From the NCBI GenBank assembly GCA_016748015.1, contig JAAOMT010000502.1, positions 562,519 through 626,518 of the forward strand: 64,000 bases of DNA, in the 5' to 3' direction. Shown here in pieces: positions 43,607 to 55,617 of this stretch. The number at the start of each line of letters is the position of its first letter. Positions within the stretch are counted from its first letter, which is position 1. This stretch comes from Geosiphon pyriformis. Its lineage: Eukaryota; Glomeromycota; Glomeromycetes; Archaeosporales; Geosiphonaceae. The notes beneath the pieces were generated by a model. It was given only the letters and a program-made list of their open reading frames with translations. It was not told the DNA's origin and ran no database searches. The position numbers and the translations under genes are program-made.

Positions 43607-44971
43607 ATGAATTCAGAAAACTACAACAATCTCAAACAATATTTGGAAACATTAACAATCCCAACAGATTGATCTCCAGATAAAAAACATCAACTACAAC
43701 AACAAGCCAAACAATATTTTCTACACAACAACATTATTTATCATCGAAATTTCAAAAACCCAGACAAACCACTCAGACTAATACAAGAACAGGAAAAAGA
43801 GACCATATTATACAACATGCACTCAGATCCTTCATCAGCACACTTTGGAAAAGATAGCACCACTCAAAGAACACTAGAATACTACTTTTGGTCTTGAATG
43901 AGGAAAGACATTCACAAATATGTCGAATTTTGTGATAGTTGTTAAAGAAAAAGAGAAACATGCCCTACTGAACCATTAAATCCAATCAAAGTTGGACAAC
44001 TCTTTGATTGAGTTGGTATCGATTTAGTCAGATCATTATCTATTACCACTCAAAAAAACCGTTATATTGTAGTAGCTGTAGACTATCTTACTAAATGGCC
44101 CGAAGCCAGAGCCATTCAATGAGCAGATGCAAAATCAGTAGCAAATTTCATCTACAAAGACATTATTTGTAGACACGGATGTCTGATTGAACTTTTATCT
44201 GACCAGAGTACACATTTTGTGAACAATCTAATACAAAAAATTTGCGAACGATTCAATGTCAAAAGACCTCTGTCTTCGCTCTACCATCCACAAACAAATG
44301 GACTTGTGGAACGTTTTAACAGAACATTGTGTGAGTCATTAGCCAAAGTCTCAACCAATTTTGAGCAAAAATGGGATATCTTTATTCCATCAGTGTTACT
44401 AGCATATAGAACACTAAAACAAGATACCACAAAACACACACCATTTGATTTAACTTACAGAAGGACAGCAATGCTACCAATTAAGTTTACAGTGGAAACA
44501 TACCCAGCACAACCAATCAATAAAAACAATTTTCAGGAAACACTTCAACGAAAAGCCTACACTCTGCTTAGCACGTTGGAAAGAAAACAACGAATAGCAG
44601 CCACCCATATTGAAAACTCCCAAGCTCGACAAAAAGAACGGCATGATGACAAATTGTCTCCAGTTACCAATAAATTTAAAATCGGAAACAAAGTTCTCTT
44701 ACACAGAACTAAAGCTGAAAAACAATGGAGTGGAAAATTTGAAAATAAATGGGATGGACTATTCTTTATCCATGAAGTTTTAGGCAACAGATCATACAAG
44801 CTAAGACTTGATGATAAAATTCTAGCAAAAGTTGCACATGGAGATTGTTTGAAACACTATAATTCCAGAAACAATTCTGAACCATTAATTCTACAAATTG
44901 GTACACATTTCTCTTTAATCAATCCCGAAAACATTCCCCAAAATTTAGAACCAATAGTTGTCATTAAATAG
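43607..44971 (+). pseudogene. Element D integrase ORF
   Basis: The ATG at 43607 (MNSENYNNLKQYL) is 49 bases after the RNase H stop and in a different frame. The zinc domain shows MHSDPSSAHFG and CDSC. The core has GIDLVRSL (GPL changed), LTKWPEARA, LSDQSTHFVN and QTNGLVERFNRTL, so the three acidic residues remain. The C-terminal part from 44219 to the stop TAG 44969 is open. Stops lie at 43670, 43895, 43943, 44009 and 44120. Confidence 0.9.
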
Positions 44972-45113
44972 CCTCCCAACTTGAACACTTAATTTAAATT
45001 AATTATTATAGTTATCTTCTTATAATTTAGAAACAATCTCACAAAAACAAAACAAAAATAACATAAAAACCCATGCACCAAAAATAATTTTCTTTTATTT
45101 CAAATTGCTTATA

Positions 45114-45262
45114 ATGACTATTCCTTAAAACATTCAACAATTATCCCAAAAACTAATGTTAGCTTTAAAAACAATACCTGAATTATCCATTACTGTTACT
45201 GGAAACCACATTAATTATACCCAAACAGAAGTAGTTACAAATTTAGCCCTAAATTCACAAAA
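45114..45262 (+). pseudogene. Element D ORF3, 5' part, cut by assembly gap
   Basis: The ATG at 45114 opens MTIP, stop, then QLSQKLMLALKTI and SITVTGNHINY up to the gap. The order and short motifs match the start of ORF3 in C and A (LAQQLFQLIQ and ITINQQTIRY). The rest is not in the assembly. Confidence 0.6.
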
Positions 45263-45879
45263 NNNNNNNNNNNNNNNNNNNNNNNNNNNNNNNNNNNNNN
45301 NNNNNNNNNNNNNNNNNNNNNNNNNNNNNNNNNNNNNNNNNNNNNNNNNNNNNNNNNNNNNNNNNNNNNNNNNNNNNNNNNNNNNNNNNNNNNNNNNNNN
45401 NNNNNNNNNNNNNNNNNNNNNNNNNNNNNNNNNNNNNNNNNNNNNNNNNNNNNNNNNNNNNNNNNNNNNNNNNNNNNNNNNNNNNNNNNNNNNNNNNNNN
45501 NNNNNNNNNNNNNNNNNNNNNNNNNNNNNNNNNNNNNNNNNNNNNNNNNNNNNNNNNNNNNNNNNNNNNNNNNNNNNNNNNNNNNNNNNNNNNNNNNNNN
45601 NNNNNNNNNNNNNNNNNNNNNNNNNNNNNNNNNNNNNNNNNNNNNNNNNNNNNNNNNNNNNNNNNNNNNNNNNNNNNNNNNNNNNNNNNNNNNNNNNNNN
45701 NNNNNNNNNNNNNNNNNNNNNNNNNNNNNNNNNNNNNNNNNNNNNNNNNNNNNNNNNNNNNNNNNNNNNNNNNNNNNNNNNNNNNNNNNNNNNNNNNNNN
45801 NNNNNNNNNNNNNNNNNNNNNNNNNNNNNNNNNNNNNNNNNNNNNNNNNNNNNNNNNNNNNNNNNNNNNNNNNNNNNNN
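45263..45879. other. Assembly gap, 617 N
   Basis: Unknown sequence. By comparison with the 5' LTR of D (994 bp, of which the last 452 bp are visible after the gap) the gap should hold about 540 bp of the 3' LTR plus the end of ORF3 and the polypurine tract. The true size may differ from 617. Confidence 0.99.
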
Positions 45880-46332
45880 GTTTGAAATTGATTAGCTATT
45901 AATTTCAGTAGACTGTTAAAACACTTCCAGGCCTGGATCCAAAACAACTTTAACAAATCAATTCCTCATTTCTTCTTTTTCTTTTCTTTTCTTTTATTTT
46001 CTTTTCTTTTATTATCATAATCATTAGGGTAGCCTACAGACAAGATTTCTGTAGAAGAGTTGACTTTCACAGCAAAGTAACTATACATTTTAGTGAGCTT
46101 CTAGATGAGCAATTCCTGGGAAAGAGTTGATGTTTACTACAATGTAACTACATAAAGTAACTGGCACGGAATTGGCCATTCTACTTATAAGCCCAGCAGC
46201 TCAAATTATAGAAGATAATTTGAAGATAAATTCAGTTACTGGAGGTTCAACCACATCCAAAAAATGTGAATTCACAGCAAACAAGCATCGACAACATTTA
46301 AGAAAAGAGACCAAAAAAAACCTCCAGTAACA
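45880..46332 (+). repeat. Element D 3' LTR, visible part
   Basis: This is the last 453 bp of the 3' LTR, matching 37451-37902, followed by the target duplication ATGG. Differences from the 5' copy are all transitions except one single-base indel. Confidence 0.93.
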
Positions 46333-46641
46333 ATGGATAAAACAAAGCGATTATTTAACAAAAGAATACTACAACAATTAAAACATTTTGTGGGAAAGAA
46401 CAACTTATCCACACAAGTCCAAGCCATATACCAAATACACACAGCATTTCAAGATAAACCAGAAATATTGTTCAATAGAGCAATGAATCTGGTTATCAGT
46501 AATCAATTAGAAAAAATCACCAATGCTCAATTTGAAGAATTACAGACCCAAATAACACAAGTAATTCTCGAAAACAAAATCCAAGAAATACTTCAAGAGA
46601 GAGAATTACATGAGTTAGATTTTGACAGAGCTCAATATTAA
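46333..46641 (+). pseudogene. Element C ORF3, 3' part
   Basis: This continues 36554-36908 after element D. The stretch is open for 102 codons (MDKTKRLFNKRILQQLKHF) to TAA 46641 and matches A 9178-9513. The purine tract AAAAGGATGGAATAA follows up to the 3' LTR at 46655. Confidence 0.8.
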
Positions 46642-46654
46642 AAGGATGGAATAA
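46638..46654 (+). other. Polypurine tract of element C
   Basis: TTAAAAGGATGGAATAA abuts the 3' LTR of C and overlaps the ORF3 stop, as in A. Confidence 0.65.
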
Positions 46655-47537
46655 TGTTACTCATAGAAATATAAGAAATATATTAGCATAATTATTAGCC
46701 AATCAGAAGTAAGCATAGTAAAATGTGGAATTCCAGGATTTTTCTCAGGAATTGCAAGATTCCAGGAATTTCAGGATTCCCAATGAGAAATTACAGGATT
46801 CCAGAATTCCAGGATTCCTCTCAAAGGAATTACAGGATTCCAAAAATTTCAGGATTCCTGTTGTAAAGAATCGAGAAATTAAGAAATTTCAATTATGTAT
46901 ATATAGCAGTAGTATTAGAAACAGAAAAGACAGAATTGATACCACAGAATTCTTAGCCTAAAAACGCAATCATCAAATAAATAATTATTTTATATCTCCA
47001 TCCAATTCCCAACTATCAACCCTTCATGTTGATAGTAATTGATACTTGACCACGCTGGAACAATAGCTCTTGATCACGGCTATTGACGGAATACTAATCT
47101 GCAAATTGCCTTGGCTTATTTCTTTGTTTTCTTTATTTTCTTTTATTTTTTTTTTTTATTTTTTTTTTATTTGTTGTTATATACTAATTGAGAAACAATT
47201 AAGCACTGAGTTATTGACGTCAAAGATAGCCTGATAAAAGACCCAGAAATATGGATAGGATTTTATATATTATCAGATAGCTTACCAGAAGGGCACAACT
47301 GCCAGACTAAATCTGGCCACCATGTTGAGAAAAAAATTGAGAAAACTCTTGGAAAATATCTCTACTATCAACACTATTGAATCTCTGTTCATTATACAAA
47401 GGACTCAACCAAAACCTTCAGATCCATCAAAACCTTCAGATACAGCACCTGCAGAACAGCCTTAATGAAAATAGCTTTTGAGCACCAAGATACAGGTTTG
47501 TTATTTAATTCAACAGCAGAAATAATCACCTGTAACA
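46655..47537 (+). repeat. Element C 3' LTR (family I)
   Basis: The 883-bp partner of 28089-28971 ends CTGTAACA, followed by the target duplication GTGG (47538-47541). It includes the U3 repeat block at 46725-46890. Confidence 0.94.
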
Positions 47538-47541
47538 GTGG

Positions 47542-47762
47542 TTATCAATTGTTGACAGTACGGACTATCCCTTTACCTTCAGATACCCTTGTTACCTTTT
47601 AAAAAGAAAAGCAACTGAGATATTTTATGAGACTGATCTCGCACATTAAATCCATACTCATTCAATTTGCTCATTAAAGTTGAATCCCCTTTGATTATTT
47701 TCATCACTCTACAATTCTGTTTTTCCTTGCTATCTATTAGCTTGTTACTCCAATCCATAACA
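47542..47762 (+). repeat. Element E 5' LTR, right part
   Basis: The 221 bp complete the LTR begun at 27607. The join at GTGG matches the uninterrupted 3' LTR near 54600 (GCAGTTATCAATTGTTGACA). It ends CCATAACA. Confidence 0.92.
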
Positions 47763-47768
47763 TAAAAG

Positions 47769-47786
47769 TGGTGCTTCCTGTGAGGT
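47769..47786 (+). other. Primer binding site of element E
   Basis: TGGTGCTTCCTGTGAGGT lies six bases after the LTR, as in B. Confidence 0.7.
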
Positions 47787-47814
47787 TGTCAAAATCCACT
47801 TTGTTTCTTATTGT

Positions 47815-49362
47815 ATGGGTGATTATTCATACCTGCCACAACAATCAGAAGAACACTTTAAAGCACACAATAAAAATGATCTAGACTTTATTGAACTCAA
47901 TTCTTTGCCCTTCTGCTTGATTTGCTTTCCCATTAAAAAACAATCCAGCAGACAATTCCAAGACTTTTGGAACTGGTTCTTGAATGAGTATTCAGCTGAA
48001 ACCTACACAGCTTATACAATCTATTATTTTGACCAAGCTTATTTTGAAGACAACTTTGAAGGAAGAAACAACAGTATTAATTAGCTTTTATATTCTACAA
48101 TCTTTGAACAACAGTCCCCTAATTTTGAATATCTGAATCATCAAATCCACATTTGGATTGCTGCCCATCAATCAACAGAAACTTCTCTTGAAACAGAAGA
48201 AGAAAGCTATCAAACTGCTCCTGTTTTTTATCTCTTTTCAAGTGAATCAGAACACTTTACACAAACAGTTACACCTGAACCAATGGCTCAAGACCCTCTG
48301 CAACAAAACATTCTGATTGCCCTCCAAGGTATACAGACTGCTTTAAGATGAAGAAACAACACCCCATTATCATTATTCAGAGGTGATGTCCAAGATTCAA
48401 TTGAATGGTTAGATGACTTTGAGAGAGCTGCTACAGCCAACCAATATGATGATGAGTACAAGTTTCAAATTGTTGGTGGCTACCTCCAAGACTCTCTTGC
48501 TACCTGGTTCTCACAAGAAACTGATGCTAATACCCATCAAAGAATTATTAGATGGATGCCAGCAAATGCCAGAGAAAACAACACCTCTTTCACAACCCGG
48601 TTTGAAAACAAGTTCAGAACCCCAATCTTGATATCCAAGTGGTGCATGGAATTAGAAAAAAGAACCCAAGGTCCTAGTGAAGTTGTAACTGAATATGCCA
48701 AAGCAATCAGAAAGTTAATCAAGTGAGTAGACTCTGGAAGAAACTGGACAGAAGAACAAAAGATTCATTCCTTTACAAAAAGATTAAGAACTGACTTATC
48801 TTATGCTTTTTGGCCTCTCTTGGCTTTGAAAAACAACCCTACAATGAACATGGCTATTGAACTTGTCCAAAGGATTGAAGATAACCAAAGGATGCATCTG
48901 GGATCCACACTTCCAGTTTTTGCTCCTGCTCCTACCATGGCCCTTGCTCCTCAAATGACTGCTACTTTTTTTGCTGCCCAAACCCAAGACCCAAATGAAC
49001 AATTAATAGATAGACTCACAGCTAACCTTGCCTGGTTATTAGAACTGTTGGCACAAGCAGTCAGAGATAACCAGCAATGACCAAGACCTAAATATGAATC
49101 TCGTTTTAACCAGTCCCAGCAACCTCCCTATCAAAGACAGCAAAATCATGGCCCACTTGTGTGCTATTGTTGTGGATTAACTGGATATTATTCAAGAGAT
49201 TGTAACAATCCTCCACTGCCTCTTCTAGCTCCCAGAAACAATGACAACCAAAACAACAGACTCAACAACAATGTCCCCAATCAAAGACCCAATCATGCCA
49301 ACATCAATTTCTTTGGAGAGGATCCCCTAATTGAAGCCACTGTTTATCAGCCTTTAAACTAA
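47815..49362 (+). pseudogene. gag: Element E gag (broken)
   Basis: The ATG at 47815 (MGDYSYLPQQ) equals that of B. The core is at 48390-48750 and the zinc knuckle at 49162-49203 reads CYCCGLTGYYSRDC: the zinc His is Tyr and the residue before the second Cys is also Cys (CAC to TGT in part). Stops include TAG 48082, TGA 48349, TGA 48724 and TGA 49078. The gag stop TAA 49360-49362 follows TTTAAAC. Confidence 0.88.
49353..49359 (+). promoter_or_regulatory. Candidate -1 ribosomal frameshift site, TTTAAAC
   Basis: In the gag frame it reads T TTA AAC TAA. Protease lies in the -1 frame. The downstream CACC/GGTG hairpin of B is kept. Conservation of the heptamer against many neighbouring changes supports function. 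Confidence 0.75.
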
Positions 49363-52043
49363 TAGGTGCACCTCCAAAGGGTGAGAATGCAAGCCAACCA
49401 GAAGAAAACCCCTTTTATGCTTTTAACTTAACTAATGATGACCATGACATAAATGAACTAGCAATCAACACCTCAGAACCAACCAGAAAGAAGAAGAAAG
49501 CCAAAGTTGATTTCGTTTTAGACCCCAACAAAGCCTCAACTTCTGCCACTGATAACAATGAGCCACCAAAGACTAAAGTTTTTAAGAATCCTCCAAAGTT
49601 GGAACCCCCAGAAATTGTACAAAAATCTGAACCCTATTCCGTTGTCAAAGATCTCATGAAAACCCCAGCACATATTACTTTTGGCCAGTTAATGACCCAC
49701 CCACAGTTCAGAAAAGATCTTTGCAAATCCTTGATTCCAAAGAAAAAGACACCAAAAACCAACAAGCACCCTTACCAAGCTGGACTTGCTGACAATAGCA
49801 ATGTCACCCTTCTGATTTGTAAAGCCCAAGTGGCTAAATACTTCATTGACTTAATTCTGGACAGTGGATCATCTGTTAGTGTTATTGCCAAACACTTCTT
49901 GGAAGCAATTAGTAGAAAGATTGATAAACCTTCCACCAGACCAATGACTAACGTACATGGTGACAAAAAGAAAAGACTGGGTATTGCCAAAGCTGTTCCT
50001 GTTCACATCAATAGAATTAGCATTGAAACTGACATGGAAGTTTCTGAAGCCAAGGAATACACCATCATTGTTGGCAATGAATGACTCAAGAAAGCAAAAG
50101 CTTTGCTTGATTATGAACTTTGTAAATTAACCATCAGATGTGGTAAAAAACTCATTGTGGTTAAGTGTCACTATTGGACAACTCCCCCAGTACCCAAACA
50201 AAACCAAGAAGAAGAACAATCAAATGAATTAGATAATGAAGAGAGCAATGAAGAAGAAAAACAAGAAGAGCAAAAAGAAACTGCTGAACTCGCCTATACC
50301 ACCTTTACCAGCAATGACAAACCACTGGATAATGTTAAAGCAGACAAAGAAGGAATCATTTTAAATTGCAAGCTGATCTGCTGGCCTTATTATGATATCC
50401 TTAGAAGAACCTTTGAAAGAAAACCTGGCAAAAAAGCCAAATACAGTTTTTGGTGGCATAGTCCTTGTGCCTGGTGTTGGTGCAACAAACCCTTGTATTC
50501 TCCAAGCGATGAATGCAAATCATGCCTGATCTATTACAGAAATTGGAAACCAATCAGTTTGATACCCAGAAAAGAATTGAAAGAAGTACAGAAGTTCTTT
50601 GAGAATGAACCACCTGAGATCCAATCACTGGCTGTAGAACAAAAAGAACCCTCCCCAGAAGAAAAAAAAATAGACATTGAAAATTTGCTGGCTAGAAATA
50701 GCCCAGTTATCTCCAAAAAAGGTGATACCTCTGGACATACCCATGTGATACAACACACCATCACCACCAGAGAAACTTGACCTATCCATTTGAAATCTTA
50801 TCAATCCAATCGGTGCAATAATGAGTTTATCAAGAAAGAAATAAACCAGATGAAAGAACTTGGATTCATACAAAAAACCAAGAGTGAATGGGCTTTTCCA
50901 GTTGTAGTGGTATTCAAAAAAGGTGGAACACTATGCTTCTGTGTCGATTACTGCCAATTAAATGCCATCACTGAAAAAGACATGTATCTACTTTCCAAGA
51001 TTAATGCAATGTTAGACCAATTCAAAGATGCTGTTTTCTTCTCAACCATTGACTTAACTGCTGAATTCTGGCAAGTAGAGATGGATCCAGAAAGTAGAAA
51101 GAAAACTGTCTTTATTACCAAGTATGGCACCTATGAATTCACAGTTATGCCTTTTGGTCTTATCAACGCCCCTCCCATTTTTCAATGCTTAATGGATAAA
51201 GTATTTGAATCAGTCAAGGAAAACTTTATTCTAGTTTATTTGGACGACATAATGGTATACTCAAAAACCTGGGATGAACACCTGGAACATTTGCAAAAGG
51301 TTTTTGACCTCTTCAGAAATGCTGGTCTCAAGATTAACTTAATCAAATCTTTCTTTGGAAGACAATCCACCCAATTCCTTGGTCATCTTATCACAAAAGA
51401 TGGAATCTTTCCTGATCCAGCCAAAGTTGAAAAAGTTCAAAACATCAAACAACCAATGAACATTTATGAACTATGCTTTTTTCTTGGTTTGGCCTCTTAT
51501 TATTGCAAATTTGTCAAAGATTTCTCCAAAATCGCCTCTCCTTTCAATCAGCTACTTAGGAAAAATGTCAATTACCATTGGAGAATACATCAGCAAAAAG
51601 CCTTTGAAACTTTAAAAGAAAAACTGGTTACAGAACTCATCCTCAAGCAACCTGATCTAGATCAATCCTTTATTCTCCACACTAATGCATTTGACTTTGG
51701 ACTTGGTGCTGTTCTCTCCCAGAAAGATGAAGATGGCAAAAAACATGCCATAGCCTATGCCAGTAGAACTTTTTTCCCAGCAGAACAGAACTATTCAGTC
51801 ACTGAACAAGAATGCTTAGCAGTAGTATAGTCTACCAGTTACTGGAGTAAGTATCTTTTTGGTGTGAAGTTTTTGGTGGTAACAGATTACCAAGCTTTGG
51901 TTTGGCTGCACAACAAAAAGAGGCTAGAACACAAATGAATAACTCGCTGAATACTCTACTTGAATGAATTCAACTATGATATTCAACATTGCAAAGGAGC
52001 TAATCATCAAAATGCCAATGCTCTCTCCAGACTTACCATCTAG
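49353..52043 (+). pseudogene. Element E protease-RT-RNase H (broken)
   Basis: All parts lie in one frame. The protease active site LILDSGSSVS (49851-49880) is intact. The Cys cluster CWCNKPL...ECKSC is near 50476-50526. RT has FCVDYCQLNA, FSTIDLTAEFWQV, MPFGLINAPPIFQ (the segment deleted in B) and VYLDDIMVYS near 51237. RNase H has HTNAFDFGLGAVLS (Asp to Asn) near 51676. TAG 52041-52043 ends the domain after LSRLTI. Internal stops are at 50082, 50778 and 51828. Confidence 0.9.
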
Positions 52044-52113
52044 TGACAGAACAACCCTCTCAAACCAAACCAACTTAATTATTAGTAATTTCCCCTTTTT
52101 GACAAACACGATA

Positions 52114-53427
52114 ATGGACTTGGACAACTACTCTGCCTTAATAGAATTTTTGGGTAAAGGACAATACCCATTGAAATACACACAACAACAAAGAGAACAT
52201 TTGCGCAAACAATCAAATTTCTATTTGATTTGCCAGAACCAACTTTATAAAAGAAATAGAAAAGATCCTAACTGCCCCCAAAGAGTCATCAGATTTGAAA
52301 AAAAAGAAATTGTAATATACAACATGCAAACTAACCCATTAGCTAGACACTTTGGAAAAACAAAAAAAATTCAGAAAACTTTAGCTCACTATTATTGGTC
52401 TACCTTGAGAAAAGACATTGCTGAATACATCAAAACCTGTAACATCTGTTAAAGAAGAGACAAACCCAATTGCAAAGAAGATATCTATCCAATCTTTGTT
52501 GGTTAACTCTTTGACAGAATTGGTATAGATGTTGTTGGACCTTTAATAATAACTCCTGATGGCAACAGATACATTATCACAGCTACTGACTATCTTACAA
52601 AGTGGGTAGAAGCAAGAGCCATTCCAGACCAAACAGCAGTCTCAATAGCCAATTTTATTTATGAAGATATCATTTGTTGCCATGGCTGCCCCAAAAAACT
52701 TTTATCTAACAGATGAAGAGCTTTTCTCAGTACACTTGTTGAAGAACTTTGCAGAAAAATGGAAATATGTCACAAACTTTTCTCTTCTTATCACCCCCAA
52801 ACAAATGGCCTAGTAGAACATTTCAATAAAACACTATGTGAAACCCTAGCCAAAACCAGTGAAGAAACAAACTTATGGGACAAAGTACTGTCTTCAGCTT
52901 TGTTTGCTTATAGAACTGTAAATCATGACATAACAAGTTATGAACCCTTTTATCTACTCTATGGATGAATGGTAACCCTACCAATAGAAACTGACATTGA
53001 GACAATACCCTTTGAACAAATAACAATAGGAAATTACAAAGACATTTTGCAAAAAAGACTTGGTACCATTCTTGACTCATTAGTAGAAGCACGGATAATT
53101 TTCTTTGAAAAGATAAAACAATTCCAAGAGAAGCTTAAGAAAAAGAAAACATATAAAACACTTTCTTTAAGTGTTGGTGACTTAGTTTTAGAATACCATT
53201 CAGACAGAGACAATGTCTATGGTGATAAATTCTCTAGCCAGTAGAAAGGACTTTTTATAGTCAACAAAGTTTTGAACAATAGTTCTTATATCTTACAAGA
53301 TCAATATAAAACAATCTTCAATGATTGCCCTGTTTATGGCACACAACTCAAGAAATATTACAAACGACCTGATTGGTTATCTGTTGTGGTAATATTAACC
53401 CAAATGATCAACAAAAATCAGATATAA
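52114..53427 (+). pseudogene. Element E integrase ORF (broken)
   Basis: The ATG at 52114 (MDLDNYSALIEFL) is 70 bases after the RNase H stop and in the +1 frame. The zinc domain reads NPLARHFG and CNIC. The core has IGIDVVGPL; LSN replaces LSD (Asp to Asn); HPQTNGLVEHFN keeps the Glu. Stops at 52450, 52504, 52714, 52966 and 53242 break it. The GPF motif is changed to GLF. Confidence 0.88.
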
Positions 53428-53468
53428 ATAAATACACTATTCCTAAAACAGAGGTATCTTCAATCGAC

Positions 53469-54124
53469 ATGAACAATTATTTTCTAGATCAAAACATTCA
53501 AAATGTTTTCTATACTCTCCATGAGTACTGGATCAAAAATTATCCAAATGCTACTCTGACTATTGAAAAACAAACCACTATAACTGATAACAGTAGAACA
53601 CATACTGTTATTAGACCAAAGAAACCACTACCAGAAGAGAAAAAATTGGTAGCAAAATGGATAAGTATTTGCTGGAAAGCATAACAGCAGCAATACTTAC
53701 ACCTTCCATGACAATTGGAAAAATGATTAAGGAAATCTTGCCCATAGACAAAAACTTGTCATATGGAAGACAACTAGAACTCTATGGTTGTCTTAGTGAA
53801 ATCATAGAAGAAATGAAGCTCATAAAGAAAACAACTTCAGAGATACAAGTGGAAATTTTGGGCATTATATGTTTAGATGTCCCAAGAGTTTTGACCATTG
53901 CAAAAAAAGCCAAAACTCTTATGCAAAGATTTGGTCTCTTAGATACAAAGCTTATTTCGTCTCAAGTACTATATATTCTATCCACAAAAGACTTCAACAA
54001 ACTAGTTAGTTTTGAGTTAAACAAAACCCTTCAATTAGAATACTCTATAAATAGCTTGATTTTGCTGGAGCTCAATCTCTTTAGAGAGGATAATGTTATA
54101 GTTGAAACCCATAATTTTTATTAA
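53469..54124 (+). pseudogene. Element E ORF3 (frameshifted)
   Basis: It matches ORF3 of B along its length. A single-base deletion near 53625 shifts the frame; the second half (53657-54124) is open and ends in TAA inside the 3' LTR, as in B. Changes relative to B are mainly transitions. The function is unknown. Confidence 0.75.
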
Positions 54125-54820
54125 TTATCACATGTATTAGCTACTGATGTCATATAATTAGCCACTCTATTTTTAGATAGTGATCATTGACTTAATTAAT
54201 GACCTAATCATTGACCTGATCATTGACCTGATTAATGACCTAATTGTTGATCTGATCATTGACCTGATCATTGACCTAGTCATTGACCTGGTTGTTGACC
54301 ACTTTCAATAACTATATAAGCAATAAGTCTCTTAGCTGTAGAAAATTATCTCTTAGACAAGAATCAAATAAATAAAAATAACAACTTTTATCTCAATCAC
54401 TCTCTTATTGCTAATTTCCCTTTCCCTACCTTCAAGTATCCGAACATTTTAGGATAAAAGATTACTTGTTGGTCTTTTCCTGATGTATATAATTGTAACA
54501 TTTGAAGATTATTTGAATAAATATGACTGAAGAGCACAAGTTAATACCTGATATTGAATTCTAAGAGTGCTGACATGAGGCATAGAATTATACCAGCAGT
54601 TATCAATTGTTGACAGTATGGACTATCCCTCTACCTTCAGATTCTCTTGTTACCTTTTGAAAAGAATAGTAACTGAGATATTTTATGAGACTAATCTCGC
54701 ACATTGAATCCATACTCATTCAATTTGCTCATTGAAGTTGAATTCCCTTTGATTATTTCCATCACTTTACAATTCTGTTCTCTCTTGTTATCTGTTAGCT
54801 TGTTACTCCAACCCATAATA
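54094..54820 (+). repeat. Element E 3' LTR (family II)
   Basis: The 727-bp LTR has ten 12-bp U3 units (54180-54299). It ends CCATAATA, followed by the target duplication ATAT. Confidence 0.93.
54180..54299 (+). repeat. U3 12-bp tandem array, 10 units
   Basis: Ten CTGATCATTGAC-type units; the partner LTR has eight. Confidence 0.88.
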
Positions 54821-54906
54821 ATATTATAAAAAAACAAAAAAAACATAAAAATTAATTATTAAACATATTAATCAAATTTTAAATTAAAAACAAAATATTA
54901 TTATAT
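54821..54906 (+). pseudogene. Relic R segment 4: integrase C-terminal region
   Basis: It aligns with A 8436-8518 without gaps visible by eye (AACATAAAAATTAATTATTA against the site encoding RHDNQLP). It joins segment 3 across E and segment 5 across the antisense LTR. Confidence 0.75.
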
Positions 54907-55617
54907 TGTTATAAATTGAAGTAACAAACTAATAAATAACAAAAAAAAACAGAATTGTAGAATAATAAAATTAATTAAAGAGAGAATTACAATAAGAAAG
55001 CAAATTGAATAAGTAAAAATTTAATATGCATGTTTAGTTTTATAAAAATTACAATTGTAAATCTTTTCTAGAAATCTGAAAATAAAAAAATAGTTTGTAA
55101 TTGTCAACAAAATAATATTATTGCTATTATTCTATGTCTTAACTCAATAATTCTTAAAATTAATAATAAGTATTGTTGTGCTTTTCAATTATTTTTTTAT
55201 TTAATGAATTATAAAAACAAACAATTGCTTTTCAGATTAATTCTAACAATACAAATTAAGAAAAAAAAAGATAAGATATGTAAATATTAAAAAATAAAGA
55301 AAAAAAACAAGCAATATAAAAAAAAATAATTAATAAAAAGTTTTATTTTGTTACTTTAATTATGTTTTTTTATAGCTAAAAGATTCATTGCTTATATAGC
55401 TATTATAAATGATTAATAGTTAGGTTAGCAACTAGATTAATAATTAAATTAATAATCAGATTAATAATTAAGTTAATAATTAGATTAACAATAAGGTTAA
55501 CAATTAGATTATTAATCAAATTAACAATTATTATCTAAAAATAGAGTGATTAATTATATAACATTAATAATTAATACATATAATAACTAATAAAAATTAT
55601 AAATTTTGACTATAATA
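54907..55617 (-). repeat. Antisense solo LTR, family II, decayed
   Basis: The 711-bp stretch is the reverse complement of a family II LTR. It starts TGTTATAAATTGAAGTAAC (complement of the LTR end) and ends at TTTTGACTATAATA (complement of the LTR start, TG changed to TA). About ten 12-bp units remain at 55410-55535. The flanks ATAT and TTAT fit a 4-bp target duplication with one change. It is inserted in relic R. Confidence 0.85.

Larger units (their letters stand above)
36909..46332 (+). mobile_element. Element D: Ty3/gypsy family III with dUTPase, nested in C
   Basis: D starts TGTTATCAG after ATGG (36905-36908) and ends CAGTAACA before ATGG (46333-46336). The uninterrupted element A reads TATATATGGATAAAAC at the same place, which proves the insertion point. 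The gene order is that of family I. A 617-base gap hides the end of ORF3 and the start of the 3' LTR. About ten stops interrupt the polyprotein; those I checked are one transition away from Trp, Arg or Gln codons. Confidence 0.95.
28089..47537 (+). mobile_element. Element C: Ty3/gypsy family I with dUTPase, inserted in E and split by D
   Basis: Two 883-bp LTRs are bounded by the target duplication GTGG (28085-28088 and 47538-47541). Removing D (36909-46332) leaves about 10 kb with gag, protease, Cys-rich module, dUTPase, RT and RNase H in one reading frame after the N-terminal gag region, interrupted only by stop codons. Integrase and ORF3 follow. C has fewer lesions than A. Confidence 0.95.
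27607..54820 (+). mobile_element. Element E: Ty3/gypsy family II, carrying nested C and D
   Basis: The 5' LTR is split by element C (28089-47537). Rejoined, it is 703 bp against 727 bp for the 3' LTR. The target duplication ATAT is at 27603-27606 and 54821-54824. The internal order equals that of B: gag, TTTAAAC, protease-RT-RNase H, integrase ORF, ORF3. Without the nested material it is about 7.8 kb. E is inserted in relic R's integrase C-terminus. Numerous stops are present. Confidence 0.94.

Noticed and set aside
45156-45956. Long open frames on both strands across 45263-45879
   Set aside because: They exist only because the 617 N contain no stop codons.
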